From Streptococcus dysgalactiae subsp. dysgalactiae (GTDB lineage Bacteria; Bacillota; Bacilli; Lactobacillales; Streptococcaceae), in contig NZ_UHFH01000003.1 of assembly GCF_900459225.1 (NCBI RefSeq), positions 154,501 through 218,500 of the forward strand: 64,000 bases of DNA, in the 5' to 3' direction. The notes under the pieces were generated by a model. It was given only the letters and a program-made list of their open reading frames with translations, made no database searches and was not told the DNA's origin. Position numbers and translations under genes: made by a program. Positions 47,650 through 56,486 of the stretch are shown here, piece by piece. Within the stretch, counting starts at the first letter, position 1. Each line of letters starts with the position of its first letter.

Positions 47650-48483
47650 ATGACCAAGTTACTAACGCTGAATACCCATTCGTGGATGGAAGCCAATGCC
47701 CTTAAAAAATTAGTTGATTTGGCAGAGCATATCCTAGCTGAAAAATACGATATTATTTGCTTGCAAGAAATCAACCAACTGATTGAAAGTGAATTGGCCA
47801 TGGAACTACCGAGTTATCAACCTATTGTCGGGACACCAGCCATTCATAAAGATCATTTTGCTCTTCTCTTGATTCATTACCTCAAAAAGCGGGGGCAGCA
47901 CTATTATTGGTCTTGGGCTTATAACCATATTGGCTATGACATTTACCATGAAGGTGTGGCAATCTTATCAAAACAACCTATTCATGTTTCAGATATTCTC
48001 GTATCAGCCATGGATGATGAAACAGACTACCACACTAGACGCTCGCTCGTCGCCAAAACCAAGTTAGATGGTAAGGAAGTTACTATTGTAAATGTGCACT
48101 TGTCTTGGTTTGACAAGGGGTTCTTGGGCGAGTGGGAGAGGTTAGAGAAAGAACTGCTATCTCTAAACTGCCCTCTGATTTTAATGGGAGATTTTAATAA
48201 TCCAACGGATCAAGACGGATATCAAGTGATTATGGGTAGCCCCTTAGACCTACAAGATAGCCATAAGATTGCTGACCGTATTTTTGGTGATCACAGTATT
48301 GTGGCTGATATTGATGGCTGGGAAGATAATAAAGAAGCCTTCAAGGTGGACCATGTGTTTACCAGCAAGGATTTTGAGATTAAGGCATCTCACATTACCT
48401 TTGAAGGTGGAGATGCACCGGTCGTCAGTGACCACTATGGTCTGGAAGTGACGTTAGACTGGGTCAAGGATGAGACCTTATAA
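47650..48483 (+). CDS. Endonuclease/exonuclease/phosphatase-family protein
   Basis: 277 residues from the ATG that follows AAAGGAG; an upstream in-frame start lies before the ribosome site. Family motifs run through it: LTLNTHSW, the metal-binding Glu in ICLQEINQL, VNVHLSW, MGDFNNP and C-terminal SDHYGLEV. It hydrolyses phosphodiester or phosphate bonds; no signal peptide, so intracellular. It lies 78 bases after ptsG on the same strand; a possible phosphatase role in sugar metabolism is inference. Confidence 0.86.
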   Translation: MTKLLTLNTHSWMEANALKKLVDLAEHILAEKYDIICLQEINQLIESELAMELPSYQPIVGTPAIHKDHFALLLIHYLKKRGQHYYWSWAYNHIGYDIYHEGVAILSKQPIHVSDILVSAMDDETDYHTRRSLVAKTKLDGKEVTIVNVHLSWFDKGFLGEWERLEKELLSLNCPLILMGDFNNPTDQDGYQVIMGSPLDLQDSHKIADRIFGDHSIVADIDGWEDNKEAFKVDHVFTSKDFEIKASHITFEGGDAPVVSDHYGLEVTLDWVKDETL

Positions 48484-48647
48484 GTTTTTTCCAAACAGAG
48501 TGCTAGACTTCTTATTATTCTTTCAGAATAAGCAAAAGTGTTAAAAAAACAAACTGATTTTGTAGCTTTTAGTGCTAATTAATCGGTTTGGTTTTTAGGA
48601 TAAGAAAAATGTTTTAACTTTTCCCTAGTTTAGATTCGTAATAATCG

Positions 48648-48791
48648 CTAGTTGTTGAGAAGTACTATCTCCCTTCTCAACAGGTCTTGAGAGATGACTA
48701 GCGCTGAAGAATTAAGTTTGGCTTGTAACCGCTTGGTCAAGCTTGTTATTCTAGAAGCATCATTTCCACGGATAAGAATGAGTTTGGTCAT
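48648..48791 (-). pseudogene. Remnant of a P-loop kinase gene
   Basis: 47 codons from an ATG to TAG: MTKLILIRGND, then ASRITSLTKRLQAKL, then SSALVISQDLLRREI. This matches the N-terminus of small P-loop kinases (expected GNSGSGKTTLAKRLQ), but the phosphate loop reads GNDASRITSLTK, so the essential Gly-Lys-Thr is destroyed. The rest of the gene is missing. Confidence 0.6.
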
Positions 48792-48831
48792 GTGTTACTT
48801 CTAAGATTATCAAGGAACGATAGTTTTCTGT

Positions 48832-49869
48832 CTAATCAAACATGGTGCTTTTCAAGTAGACATCTACCAGTCGTTCAGTCGCTTCGATAGAGTCTGTATG
48901 AGTGCGTTCATAGGAGTGACTTGATTCAATACCAGCCCCAAGAAGCGCGTGACGCACCTCAGCGCCTGATCGCATAGCAGCAGAAGCATCACTACCGTAA
49001 TAAGGGTAAATGTCTAGCTGATAAGGAATCTGATGGTCTTGGCAAAGGGCTACCAAATGTTGGCGAAGCTCGTAGTGGTAAGGACCAGAGCCGTCTTTGA
49101 CGCAGATGGAAACAGTGTATTCGTCCGTTGCTTGGTCATCCCCCATAGCCCCCATGTCAACCGCTAAATACTCAATCACTTGTGCTGGTAGGCTGGAGTT
49201 AGCACCGTGTCCGACCTCTTCAAAGGCAGAGAAATAGAAATGGGTGGTGTATGGCAATTCCACTTGTTCTTCTTTGTAACGTTTTAGGAGTTCCATAAGA
49301 ATAGCTGCGCTGACCTTGTCGTCAAGGTGACGCGACTTGATAAAGCCTGATTCGGTCACGATGACACGCGGATCAAAAGAAATGAAATCACCGACTTGGA
49401 TGCCAAGAGCGCGTGTTTCATCAGCCGTTGTGACTTTTTCGTCCAAGCGAACTTCCATATTAGCTTGGTTGCGTTCAGCGCTGCCGGCGTCTTTGTAAAC
49501 ATGCACAGATGTCTGGTGCAGTAAGATGGTTCCAGAAATTTCCTTTCCAGACTTGGCAAGGTGTACGGTACAGTTCTCTCCCTCGATAGAATTGTAGACA
49601 AAACCGCCCACTAAGTCCATTTTCAAGCGACCGTCTGGCTTAATGGCACGAACCATAGCTCCTAGAGTATCTAAGTGAGCCGTCACCACACGGTGTTTGT
49701 CATCGTTTTTACCTTTGACAGACACCATAATGCCTCCCTTATGGGTACGGACAGGCTCATAGCCAAATTGGCTGAGTTCGTCATGCACATAGTCCATGAT
49801 TTTCCGAGTAAAGCCGGTTGGAGAAGGGATGTTAGCAAGTTTAGTCAGGTAATCCACAGTTGTTTTCAT
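48832..49869 (-). CDS. M42-family aminopeptidase
   Basis: 345 residues of the M42 glutamyl-aminopeptidase family. Zinc ligands and catalytic residues are visible in VVTAHLDTLG (His, Asp), FSAFEEVGHGA (Glu-Glu, the general base and a ligand), AVDMGAMGDDQ (Asp) and GIESSHSYERTH (His). Such enzymes form large cytoplasmic tetrahedral assemblies that trim peptides. Monocistronic, in the opposite direction to its neighbours. Confidence 0.92.
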   Translation of the reverse strand: MKTTVDYLTKLANIPSPTGFTRKIMDYVHDELSQFGYEPVRTHKGGIMVSVKGKNDDKHRVVTAHLDTLGAMVRAIKPDGRLKMDLVGGFVYNSIEGENCTVHLAKSGKEISGTILLHQTSVHVYKDAGSAERNQANMEVRLDEKVTTADETRALGIQVGDFISFDPRVIVTESGFIKSRHLDDKVSAAILMELLKRYKEEQVELPYTTHFYFSAFEEVGHGANSSLPAQVIEYLAVDMGAMGDDQATDEYTVSICVKDGSGPYHYELRQHLVALCQDHQIPYQLDIYPYYGSDASAAMRSGAEVRHALLGAGIESSHSYERTHTDSIEATERLVDVYLKSTMFD

Positions 49870-50113
49870 AAGTACTCCATTCTTTGAAAAAATCCATATA
49901 GTCCTTCTATTATAGCATTTTTTAAGGGGACAAAGGTATGGGTTAGGCAGACAGACCTTATAATGATGACGAAAACCAAACTTTGTGGGATAGCACGAAG
50001 TTTTAGGGTTAGGCAGATGACCGTCTACCGTGATTAAGGAAACTTTTAGGAAAAAAGAGTATAATGTGAAAAAAATGATGTCTTTGTGACAATTATCGAA
50101 AGGAATAGAGGTT

Positions 50114-50833
50114 ATGATAGAACCAAAGAATCGTGTGGCCTATCTCAAATGGTGGGATGTTGTTGTATTAAGCGTTATTTTGTTTGGCAAAGCCACGATA
50201 GATTCCACGTTAGTGTATTTATCGTCGGGAAGTGGAGAAGCTGCGCCCTTATCAGAGTTTACTAGTGAACTTAATTGGGCTGCTCTAGCCCAACAACTAC
50301 CCTTACTAGGACTTGCTTTCTTATACTTGTGGTGGAGGCGTTTTGATTTTTCTAGGTGGTCAATGAAGGTGGCCCCAAAAGCTATTGGCTTTGGGATCTT
50401 GCTTTTTATAATAGCAGCCCTTACCTTTGATATCTACTTTATGGTGATTTACAAGATTTTTCCACCAGAAGGACTGGCTGACTCCTCTAGTCAAGTATCT
50501 GGCAATGCCTTTATTGGAGCCCTGGCTAATATTGATTTGTCCTTATTTCTCTATTCTTTAATGAATGGTTTTTATGAAGAAATCTTTTTTTTGGGAATCT
50601 GTTTAAGCACTGAGCCTAAATACAGATATTATATGCTTGGTTACTCTTTACTAGTGCGCTTTGCCTTTCATACCTATCAAGGTATGATTCCAGCATTGGC
50701 TATCGGTCTTTTGCTTGGAACTCTTTTTTATATCTGTTACAACTCTATGAAAAAAAAGAATTTGGTCCCTTTTTTTGTAGCCCATGCTATTGGTGATATG
50801 ATTGGTGTAGGGATTTTGAGTTTTTTTAACTAA
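50114..50833 (+). CDS. CPBP-family intramembrane protein
   Basis: 239 residues with about six to seven membrane spans. Motif 1 of the CPBP/Abi family is present as GFYEEIFFLGI (the usual EExxxR has Leu in place of Arg), motif 2 as RFAFHTYQG and motif 3 as FVAHAIGDMIG. Family members are intramembrane proteases, often linked to bacteriocin self-protection or membrane-protein processing. AAAGGAATAGAGG precedes the ATG. Sixteen bases downstream is the PrsW-like gene. Confidence 0.8.
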   Translation: MIEPKNRVAYLKWWDVVVLSVILFGKATIDSTLVYLSSGSGEAAPLSEFTSELNWAALAQQLPLLGLAFLYLWWRRFDFSRWSMKVAPKAIGFGILLFIIAALTFDIYFMVIYKIFPPEGLADSSSQVSGNAFIGALANIDLSLFLYSLMNGFYEEIFFLGICLSTEPKYRYYMLGYSLLVRFAFHTYQGMIPALAIGLLLGTLFYICYNSMKKKNLVPFFVAHAIGDMIGVGILSFFN

Positions 50834-50849
50834 ATGTTAGGAGAAAATA

Positions 50850-51656
50850 ATGCTACGAAAAATAACATTGACTTCATTGTTGTTATTGTCTTTTTATCGA
50901 CTTATTCAAGAAACGCTCATCATAACGTCGTTATCGTTATCTAAAGGAGAAGCTCATAATCTCCTATTCGCTATCGCTCTTTTATGGTTAGGGTATTGTC
51001 TACCTATTGCTGCAGTTGCATACTACATCTTTAAAAAACTAGGTGTTTCTTACTACTGGTTTATCTTAGCGTTTGTATTTGGAGGGCTTGTTGTTGGACA
51101 TTTAACAGGCGTTTTGAATACCCGTCTGGCTGATTTGCTAAAATTCCTTTTCCCAAATGCTCGTCTATTAAAAGATTGGATCCCAAGCATTATACCTCCA
51201 TTAGTTGAAGAAACGTTCAAACTAGGGATAGCTAGTATTGTGATTTATCTATCCAAAGAGCGAAACCTTTGGGCAGCCATGTTATTGGGAGTTGGAACTG
51301 GATTAGGATTTCAATTATCCGAGGACCACACTTATGTAGTAGCTGCAGCTGTAGAAAAACATCTTACTCCTCTTCACCAGTCAGTCCTAAGATTTGAGAC
51401 AGCTTTTAGTGGTCACTGGTTATTAACAGCTATACTCACTGTAGTGATTTTTATGCTCTATAGGTATCAATCTTATCGCTCTTCTGCCGTAGCCTATCTT
51501 TATCTTTGTGCACCAATGATACTGCATATATTATGGAATAGTCCCTACATTGATGGCAGTGTTATGTTGAAGATTGTTTTGACATTGGCTAGTTGGCTAA
51601 TTTTGCTATCGTTATGTTTTGAGATGAAAAAGAATAATTTTACTTTAGAACACTAA
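50850..51656 (+). CDS. PrsW-like intramembrane metalloprotease
   Basis: 268 residues, strongly hydrophobic. The conserved Glu-Glu is in IIPPLVEETFKLG, followed by GFQLSEDHTYVV and a histidine near HILWNSPYIDG, as in the PrsW family that cleaves membrane anti-sigma factors. TTAGGAG precedes the ATG. It is paired with the CPBP gene, so two unrelated intramembrane-protease folds are made from one transcript. Confidence 0.78.
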   Translation: MLRKITLTSLLLLSFYRLIQETLIITSLSLSKGEAHNLLFAIALLWLGYCLPIAAVAYYIFKKLGVSYYWFILAFVFGGLVVGHLTGVLNTRLADLLKFLFPNARLLKDWIPSIIPPLVEETFKLGIASIVIYLSKERNLWAAMLLGVGTGLGFQLSEDHTYVVAAAVEKHLTPLHQSVLRFETAFSGHWLLTAILTVVIFMLYRYQSYRSSAVAYLYLCAPMILHILWNSPYIDGSVMLKIVLTLASWLILLSLCFEMKKNNFTLEH

Positions 51657-52025
51657 CAAATCAGTCGTCATAATCTTAGGAGGAGAGTTCTTTTGCCCCT
51701 GTTCTGACCTTTGAGTAAGGGAAATGGGTAGAAGCTAGCAGAATATTAAAAGACGACATTAAGGTAAAGTCCTTCAATCAAAACCTTTTTAACCTTAGTA
51801 CAGGAGATGTTGCAAGACTGTCTGCATTAGTGCTAGTTACCCAAGGAGCAATGATAAGTGCAGTATCCCTGTACAGTTGTTTTGGAATGTGATTAATAAA
51901 AACAGAGAGCCATGATCAAGCATGACTCTCTGTTTTTTTGTGTGACATAGTCTTTGGCCCTAGAGGGTAATCAATCGTCTAGCCTAGAACCTAAAATAGT
52001 GTTAAAAGTGAGCAAAGCTTGTTTC
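51657..52025. terminator. Intergenic region with bidirectional terminator
   Basis: No gene. At 51899-51936 AACAGAGAGCCATG pairs with CATGACTCTCTGTT around ATCAAG, with A- and T-tracts outside, ending both the PrsW-like and the nrdI transcripts. Confidence 0.8.
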
Positions 52026-52490
52026 CTAGCTTTCTTTTTCAAAAGAGGCTTTGCGATCTAAAATAACAGCTGCTAAACGTTCAATATCGTCAGCTGTTCC
52101 TCGTAGTTCAAAATCCCCAAGCATAGGAAAGTTAAAGCGCTTGGCATATTGCTTAGCAGTCAAGCAGTATTGGTTGTTAAAATTTTTGTTACCAGATCCA
52201 ATGATGCCCAGACATCGTTTATAGTTGTCATGAGCGGCAATAAAATCTCCAAGAGGATTTGTCAGGATTTCAACATCCCCAGAAGTAACACCATTTCCCC
52301 CTTCTAGATAAGTAGGTAGGACAGCCACAAAGGGTTGCTCAAGTAAAAAGGTCTCGTGCTTAAGTTGCTTGATATTAACGTGCTCGATATGTAAGCCATG
52401 TTTTTCTTCTAAATAGAGAGACATGCGCTTAACGAAACTAAGGGTATTTCCACTAAGACTGATAAAAACAATCGTTAAGTCTGACATCAA
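52026..52490 (-). CDS. nrdI: Ribonucleotide reductase flavodoxin NrdI
   Basis: 154 residues of the NrdI family: FMN-phosphate loop [13 protein letters not shown] near the N-terminus, [20 protein letters not shown], and [15 protein letters not shown]. It provides the oxidant that builds the manganese-tyrosyl radical in class Ib ribonucleotide reductase. No nrdE or nrdF genes are adjacent, so this is the stand-alone copy. Confidence 0.93.
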   Translation of the reverse strand: MMSDLTIVFISLSGNTLSFVKRMSLYLEEKHGLHIEHVNIKQLKHETFLLEQPFVAVLPTYLEGGNGVTSGDVEILTNPLGDFIAAHDNYKRCLGIIGSGNKNFNNQYCLTAKQYAKRFNFPMLGDFELRGTADDIERLAAVILDRKASFEKES

Positions 52491-53082
52491 AGACTCCCAT
52501 CTAAAAACTATAATATGTTATGACTAAGATTAGCATAAGTTACGGCAACAAACAAGTTGCAACCCTAAAATGAGACAGATAAGTCAATCGGAAAAAACTA
52601 ACACTTGATGGCTCTGTTGAAATTGCATCTAAAGTTTGAAAGAAGTGGCAAACCTGTCATCATCTTCAATCTTTATGGCAATGGCATGAAAGAAAAAAGT
52701 AAGGATGAAACAGAAGATAGATGATCCAAGGAAAATCAAACGCTTTTCACCTCACTAAGGGCAGGTTGAGAGTTTGTAGTTTTCTTTGTTCAAAAAAAAT
52801 AAAAAAAGCAAAAAACATGACCTGTTTAAAATCGAATGGCAATAATTTAATCGTTAAACGTCAAAGAAAGCCCTTTAAAAATAGAAGTTTAACCATTTTT
52901 TTGAAAAATAAAAAAAATGTGACCGAAAAATGCAAAAACCGGGTCTTCCCTTTGACCGTAAGTCAGTTTGATAGGTTACTAAAGGGTAAATGTGGTATAA
53001 TTTAAGTCGTTTTGTAGTCAATAGAAAATGTTAAAAGATTATTGGTATAACAACTAAAAGATTAGAAAGGACGAGATGATAA
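52491..53082 (+). promoter_or_regulatory. Upstream region of the Mga-like regulator
   Basis: AT-rich, without a supported gene. A TATAAT at 52996-53001 is the best -10 box; no good -35 box is at the right distance. A Lys-rich 94-codon frame (52721-53005) overlaps this promoter, has no ribosome site and is rejected. Confidence 0.45.
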
Positions 53083-54606
53083 ATGACCGATGCTAGTAAA
53101 CTTTTTACCAAGCAACAATGGAGAGAGCTTGAGTTAATCGCCTACTTAACGGAACATTCTGAAAGAATAGGGCATAAAGATAGTGACTTGTGTAAAGTGT
53201 TAGGCAGTTCATTATCAACCTTGCAAGCCTGTGTTGCCAACTTACAGTTTATAGATTCTGTGGGAAGTATCACCTATGAAGAAGGTTACCTGACCATCGA
53301 ATATAATGATCATTGTGGTTTGCAAGAGGTCTATCAAAAGGCCATGAGAGAATCTCAATCATTACAGTTGTTATCAACCTTGTTTTTTAAAGAATTTGGA
53401 TCTCTAGAGGAATTGGCGGAGGAGTTGTTTATCAGTTTATCAACCCTTAAGCGATTAATCACAAGAACCAACAGTTATCTCAAAAAAGAGTTTGGCATCA
53501 AAATTTCGACAAGACCCGTTATGGTGATTGGGGATGAACATCAAATTCGTTTATTTTACCTCAAATATTTTTCGGAAGCCTACACAATTTCTGAGTGGCC
53601 TTTTGAAGACATCGTGAATCAGAGCAATCTGGAGCGATTGATTACTTTGATGGGCAAGCAAACAGACGTGACCATCGATTTTGCTCTGTTTCAACACCTT
53701 AAGGTTTTAAGCAGTGTTAACTTGATTCGTTTTTATCAAGGATTTGCCATTAATCGAAAAGATAAAGGCTTGGGGCATCTCTTTGTAGAAGCCTTAAAAG
53801 ATTCCTTAGAGATGAAGGATCTCTCCTCTTTGTTTGTCTTGAGATTTGATATCCCCTTGGAAGAAACAGCCCTCTCAGAAATCTTTTCCAACTACCTTAA
53901 TGACGGCTTAGAGTTAGGACCCCTCATGCAATTAAAAGGTGAGAAAAAAGAGAAGGAAGCGCCTGTCCGTAATATAGTGTCTTGGATTTCACTGTTAGAT
54001 GACATGGAAAGAACATTAACATTAAGCATTTCCAATAAATACGACCTTGCCAGACGTCTTCAGAACACGATTATCCTTGAGGAAGAAGTGATTAGCGCTA
54101 ACTTTTTAATCTATAATTATAAAAAAGAATATCTCAAGTACTTTTACAAGCATTACCGCGTAATCTATGAAACTTTTGTCGCCTATTCAAGTGACCTGTT
54201 GGTATCAGAAGATCAAGAGATCAGTGAGAGAACCATGGAACATCTCCTGTATTGCTTGTTCATCACCTGGGAAAATATTTTTTTAGAAATCAGTCAATCA
54301 AGGCATAAATTGAAACTACTAGTCATTGAGAAAAGCTACAGTAATGTTGCCAACTTTTTAAAACGCTATTTCGGGGAGTTCTTTGACATCACAAGTTTTA
54401 ACGAACTTGGAGAACTAAAGATTGACCAGACCTACCTGACTCAGGAGTATCATGTGATAGTCACAGACATCATCCTTAATCAGCAGGAGGACTCAGAAGT
54501 GCTCTTCTTTAGCCAGATGATTCCTAGTGTCATCGCTCATAAATTAAATGCTTTTTTGAGAGTGAGAATCAATGAAGAGAAACAATTTAGTCATTTAAAA
54601 GTTTGA
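53083..54606 (+). CDS. Mga-like virulence regulator
   Basis: 507 residues matching the Mga family. N-terminal DNA-binding region with two helix-turn-helix segments (around residues 24-45 and 98-130, LAEELFISLSTLKRLITR). Then PRD-like segments (HLKVLSSVNLIRFYQG) and a C-terminal EIIB-like part. Mga regulators activate adjacent surface-protein genes in response to sugar phosphotransfer. The M-like gene directly downstream makes it the likely local activator. A ribosome site (GAAAGGACGAGATG) precedes the ATG. Confidence 0.9.
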   Translation: MTDASKLFTKQQWRELELIAYLTEHSERIGHKDSDLCKVLGSSLSTLQACVANLQFIDSVGSITYEEGYLTIEYNDHCGLQEVYQKAMRESQSLQLLSTLFFKEFGSLEELAEELFISLSTLKRLITRTNSYLKKEFGIKISTRPVMVIGDEHQIRLFYLKYFSEAYTISEWPFEDIVNQSNLERLITLMGKQTDVTIDFALFQHLKVLSSVNLIRFYQGFAINRKDKGLGHLFVEALKDSLEMKDLSSLFVLRFDIPLEETALSEIFSNYLNDGLELGPLMQLKGEKKEKEAPVRNIVSWISLLDDMERTLTLSISNKYDLARRLQNTIILEEEVISANFLIYNYKKEYLKYFYKHYRVIYETFVAYSSDLLVSEDQEISERTMEHLLYCLFITWENIFLEISQSRHKLKLLVIEKSYSNVANFLKRYFGEFFDITSFNELGELKIDQTYLTQEYHVIVTDIILNQQEDSEVLFFSQMIPSVIAHKLNAFLRVRINEEKQFSHLKV

Positions 54607-54680
54607 TGCATAAAAAGATGACTTTATTAATATTAAATGTTTTGAAAATTAGAGATAAAGTCGACAACTATTAAATACTA

Positions 54681-54718
54681 AAAAAAGTGACCTTGCTTTG
54701 GGAAGGTTGTTTTTTTTA
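54681..54718 (+). terminator. Terminator of the Mga-like gene
   Basis: Short stem ACCTT/AAGGT extended by A-tract/T-tract pairing, ending in eight T residues. Confidence 0.7.
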
Positions 54719-54795
54719 TAATTATCTTGTTAGAAATAATCTTAGATAAGACTTTTCTAAACTTCTAGACAACAAATGAAGAATAAGGAGAAAAA

Positions 54796-56112
54796 ATGGC
54801 TAGAAATAACACAAACAAACAGTATTCACTGAGAAAACTGAAAAAAGGAACTGCCTCAGTAGCTGTTGCTTTGAGTGTCTTGGGAGGAGGGTTGGTTGTT
54901 AACACAACTGAGGTTAGTGCACAACCTGTTACTCGTAGAATGCTTGCAGATACAGATTCAATGTTAGAAAGGGTTAACGGCTTAGAAACTGAAAATCATC
55001 GCTTAAAAAATGAAAGTGAAAAATTAACCACTGAAAATGAAAAGTTGAAAGCAAATCTTGAAGATGCAATGGATGTTGCAGGAAGAGATTTTAAAAGGGC
55101 TGAAGAACTTGAAAAAGAAAAAGTTACATTAAATGCCCAACTTGAAGAGTTAACAAATCAAAATGTTAAATTAGAAAAAGACCTAAAAGAGGCTGAGTTA
55201 AATTACTTTGATCTTGCTGATGTTCAAAATCAAATTCGTAAGAATCTAGAAGAAGAGAAAGCCAGACTTACAGAAGAGAAAGGCAGACTTACAGAAGAGA
55301 ATAAAATCTTAGACATTAGCCGTAAGGGCACACGCCGTGACCTTGAGGCAGCACGCAAAGCTAATGAAGCAGCCAAAGAGGAGATTGCTAAAGCTAACGA
55401 AGAAAAAGCAATCCTTAAACTTAGCCACAAAGGTGTAAGTCGTGACCTTGAGGCGGCACGTAAAGCTAATGAAGCTTCTAAAGAAGAACTTGCTAAAGCT
55501 AACGAAGAAAAAGCGATTCTAAAACTCAGCCATAAAGGTGTCAGCCGTGATCTTGAAGCTCTAAGAAAAGCTAAGAAAGAAACCGAAGCAGCCCTAGCAG
55601 AAGCTACCGCTAAAGCTGAAAAACTTGCAGAAGACAACAAGATCTTAGACATTAGCCGTAAAGGCACACGCCGTGACCTTGAAGCAGCACGTAAAGCTAA
55701 CGAAGCAGCGAAAGCTGAAATCGAAAGCTTGAAAGCCCAATTAGCAAAACAAGCTGAAGAAATTGCTAAATTGAAAGAAGCTAAACCAGAAGTTAAACCA
55801 GAAGCTAAGCCAGAAGTTAAACCAGAAGTTAAACCAGAAGCTAAGCCAGAAGTTAAACCAGAAGTTAAACCAGAAGCTAAACCAGAAGCTAAGCCAGAAG
55901 CTAAACCAGAAGCTAAGCCAGAAGCTAAACCAGGTACTGTTGCAAAAGCAGCCCAAGCAGGTAAAGCAGCGGTCGCTAAACCTGAAATGAAGAAAGCTAA
56001 TAACCAATTGCCATCAACTGGCGAAGTTGTTAACCCATTCTTCACAGCAGCAGCGCTTGCGGTTATGGCAACAGCTGGTGTAGCAGTAGTCGCAAAACGT
56101 AAAGAAGACTAA
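54796..56112 (+). CDS. M-like surface protein
   Basis: 438 residues. The YSIRK-type signal peptide (YSLRKLKKGTASVAVAL) is cleaved near EVSA, about residue 42. A variable helical N-terminal part follows, then heptad-rich coiled coil, four C-repeat-like units (from about residue 169), a Pro/Glu/Lys wall-spanning region and the sortase signal LPSTGEVVNPF with a hydrophobic span and KRKED tail. It should form a fibrillar coiled-coil dimer on the wall and bind host proteins; the ligands cannot be read from sequence. AAGGAG precedes the ATG. It lies right after the Mga-like gene. Confidence 0.92.
   Translation: MARNNTNKQYSLRKLKKGTASVAVALSVLGGGLVVNTTEVSAQPVTRRMLADTDSMLERVNGLETENHRLKNESEKLTTENEKLKANLEDAMDVAGRDFKRAEELEKEKVTLNAQLEELTNQNVKLEKDLKEAELNYFDLADVQNQIRKNLEEEKARLTEEKGRLTEENKILDISRKGTRRDLEAARKANEAAKEEIAKANEEKAILKLSHKGVSRDLEAARKANEASKEELAKANEEKAILKLSHKGVSRDLEALRKAKKETEAALAEATAKAEKLAEDNKILDISRKGTRRDLEAARKANEAAKAEIESLKAQLAKQAEEIAKLKEAKPEVKPEAKPEVKPEVKPEAKPEVKPEVKPEAKPEAKPEAKPEAKPEAKPGTVAKAAQAGKAAVAKPEMKKANNQLPSTGEVVNPFFTAAALAVMATAGVAVVAKRKED
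55300..55710 (+). repeat. C-repeat-like units of the M-like protein
   Basis: Four copies of a unit containing ILxxSxKGxxRDLEAxRKA begin near 55306, 55411, 55516 and 55642. The spacings are 35, 35 and 42 residues, all multiples of seven, so the coiled-coil phase is kept. Units 1 and 4 (DISRKGTRRDLE) resemble each other more than units 2 and 3 (KLSHKGVSRDLE). Confidence 0.85.
55786..55932 (+). repeat. Pro-Glu-Ala/Val-Lys repeat of the wall region
   Basis: A 12-base unit encoding PEAK or PEVK is repeated about a dozen times, with alternating Ala and Val codons. Such tracts change length readily by slippage. Confidence 0.9.
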
Positions 56113-56175
56113 GTCTTCTTATAGCGTAAAACAGGTTTTTATCACCTGTAGTGAGGAAGATAAAAGCTAAACCTA

Positions 56176-56207
56176 AGAGAGAATCAAGATTGATTCTCTC
56201 TTTTTTG
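56176..56207 (+). terminator. Terminator of the M-like gene
   Basis: Perfect 11-bp stem AGAGAGAATCA/TGATTCTCTCT with a 4-base loop and T-tract. Confidence 0.88.
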
Positions 56208-56365
56208 TGATTTGTGGTGTGCAAAGTCAGGAAACGTATCTTTTAAAACGGTCAAAGTGTCAAAGCTAAAAATAGTTTTGTTCAATAACTGTCACAAAGC
56301 TTTGAGTGAGAGTCTCCTTTGGTATTTAAGGGCATAGTAGATGTTTGGTGTGATTATTTGAAAAA

Positions 56366-56392
56366 CTATTGATATTGATGACATGTCAATAG
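56366..56392. promoter_or_regulatory. Inverted repeat CTATTGA-N13-TCAATAG
   Basis: Perfect 7-bp arms, ending 10 bases upstream of the -35 box of the histidine-triad gene. Size and place suit an activator or repressor site. Confidence 0.45.
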
Positions 56393-56402
56393 CTTTAAAC
56401 AG

Positions 56403-56431
56403 TTGACAGTGGGTATTTCTTTTGCTATTAT
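56403..56431 (+). promoter_or_regulatory. Promoter of the histidine-triad gene
   Basis: -35 TTGACA (56403-56408), exactly 17 bases, -10 TATTAT (56426-56431) with an extended TG. Near-consensus and expected to be strong when not repressed. Confidence 0.75.
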
Positions 56432-56441
56432 GGGTATATGG

Positions 56442-56453
56442 TTAACCAGTTAA
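56442..56453. promoter_or_regulatory. AdcR-type zinc operator TTAACCAGTTAA
   Basis: A perfect match to the streptococcal AdcR consensus TTAACYRGTTAA. It lies about 10 bases downstream of the -10 box, over the expected start point, where bound AdcR would block transcription in high zinc. Confidence 0.75.
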
Positions 56454-56486
56454 TTATATAAAATGCTATAATATAAGGAGTTATTA

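Noticed and set aside
52721-53005. 94-codon Lys-rich frame before the Mga-like gene
   Set aside because: No ribosome site, overlaps the probable promoter, low-complexity composition from AT-rich DNA.
55786-55932. Regularly spaced repeats that might suggest a CRISPR array
   Set aside because: The 12-base units are in-frame coding repeats without spacers.
55230-56045. 271-codon antisense frame rich in Gly-Leu-Ala-Ser repeats opposite the M-like gene
   Set aside because: It is the mirror of the PEAK/PEVK repeats and the coiled coil; no start signal, and codon pattern explained by the sense gene.
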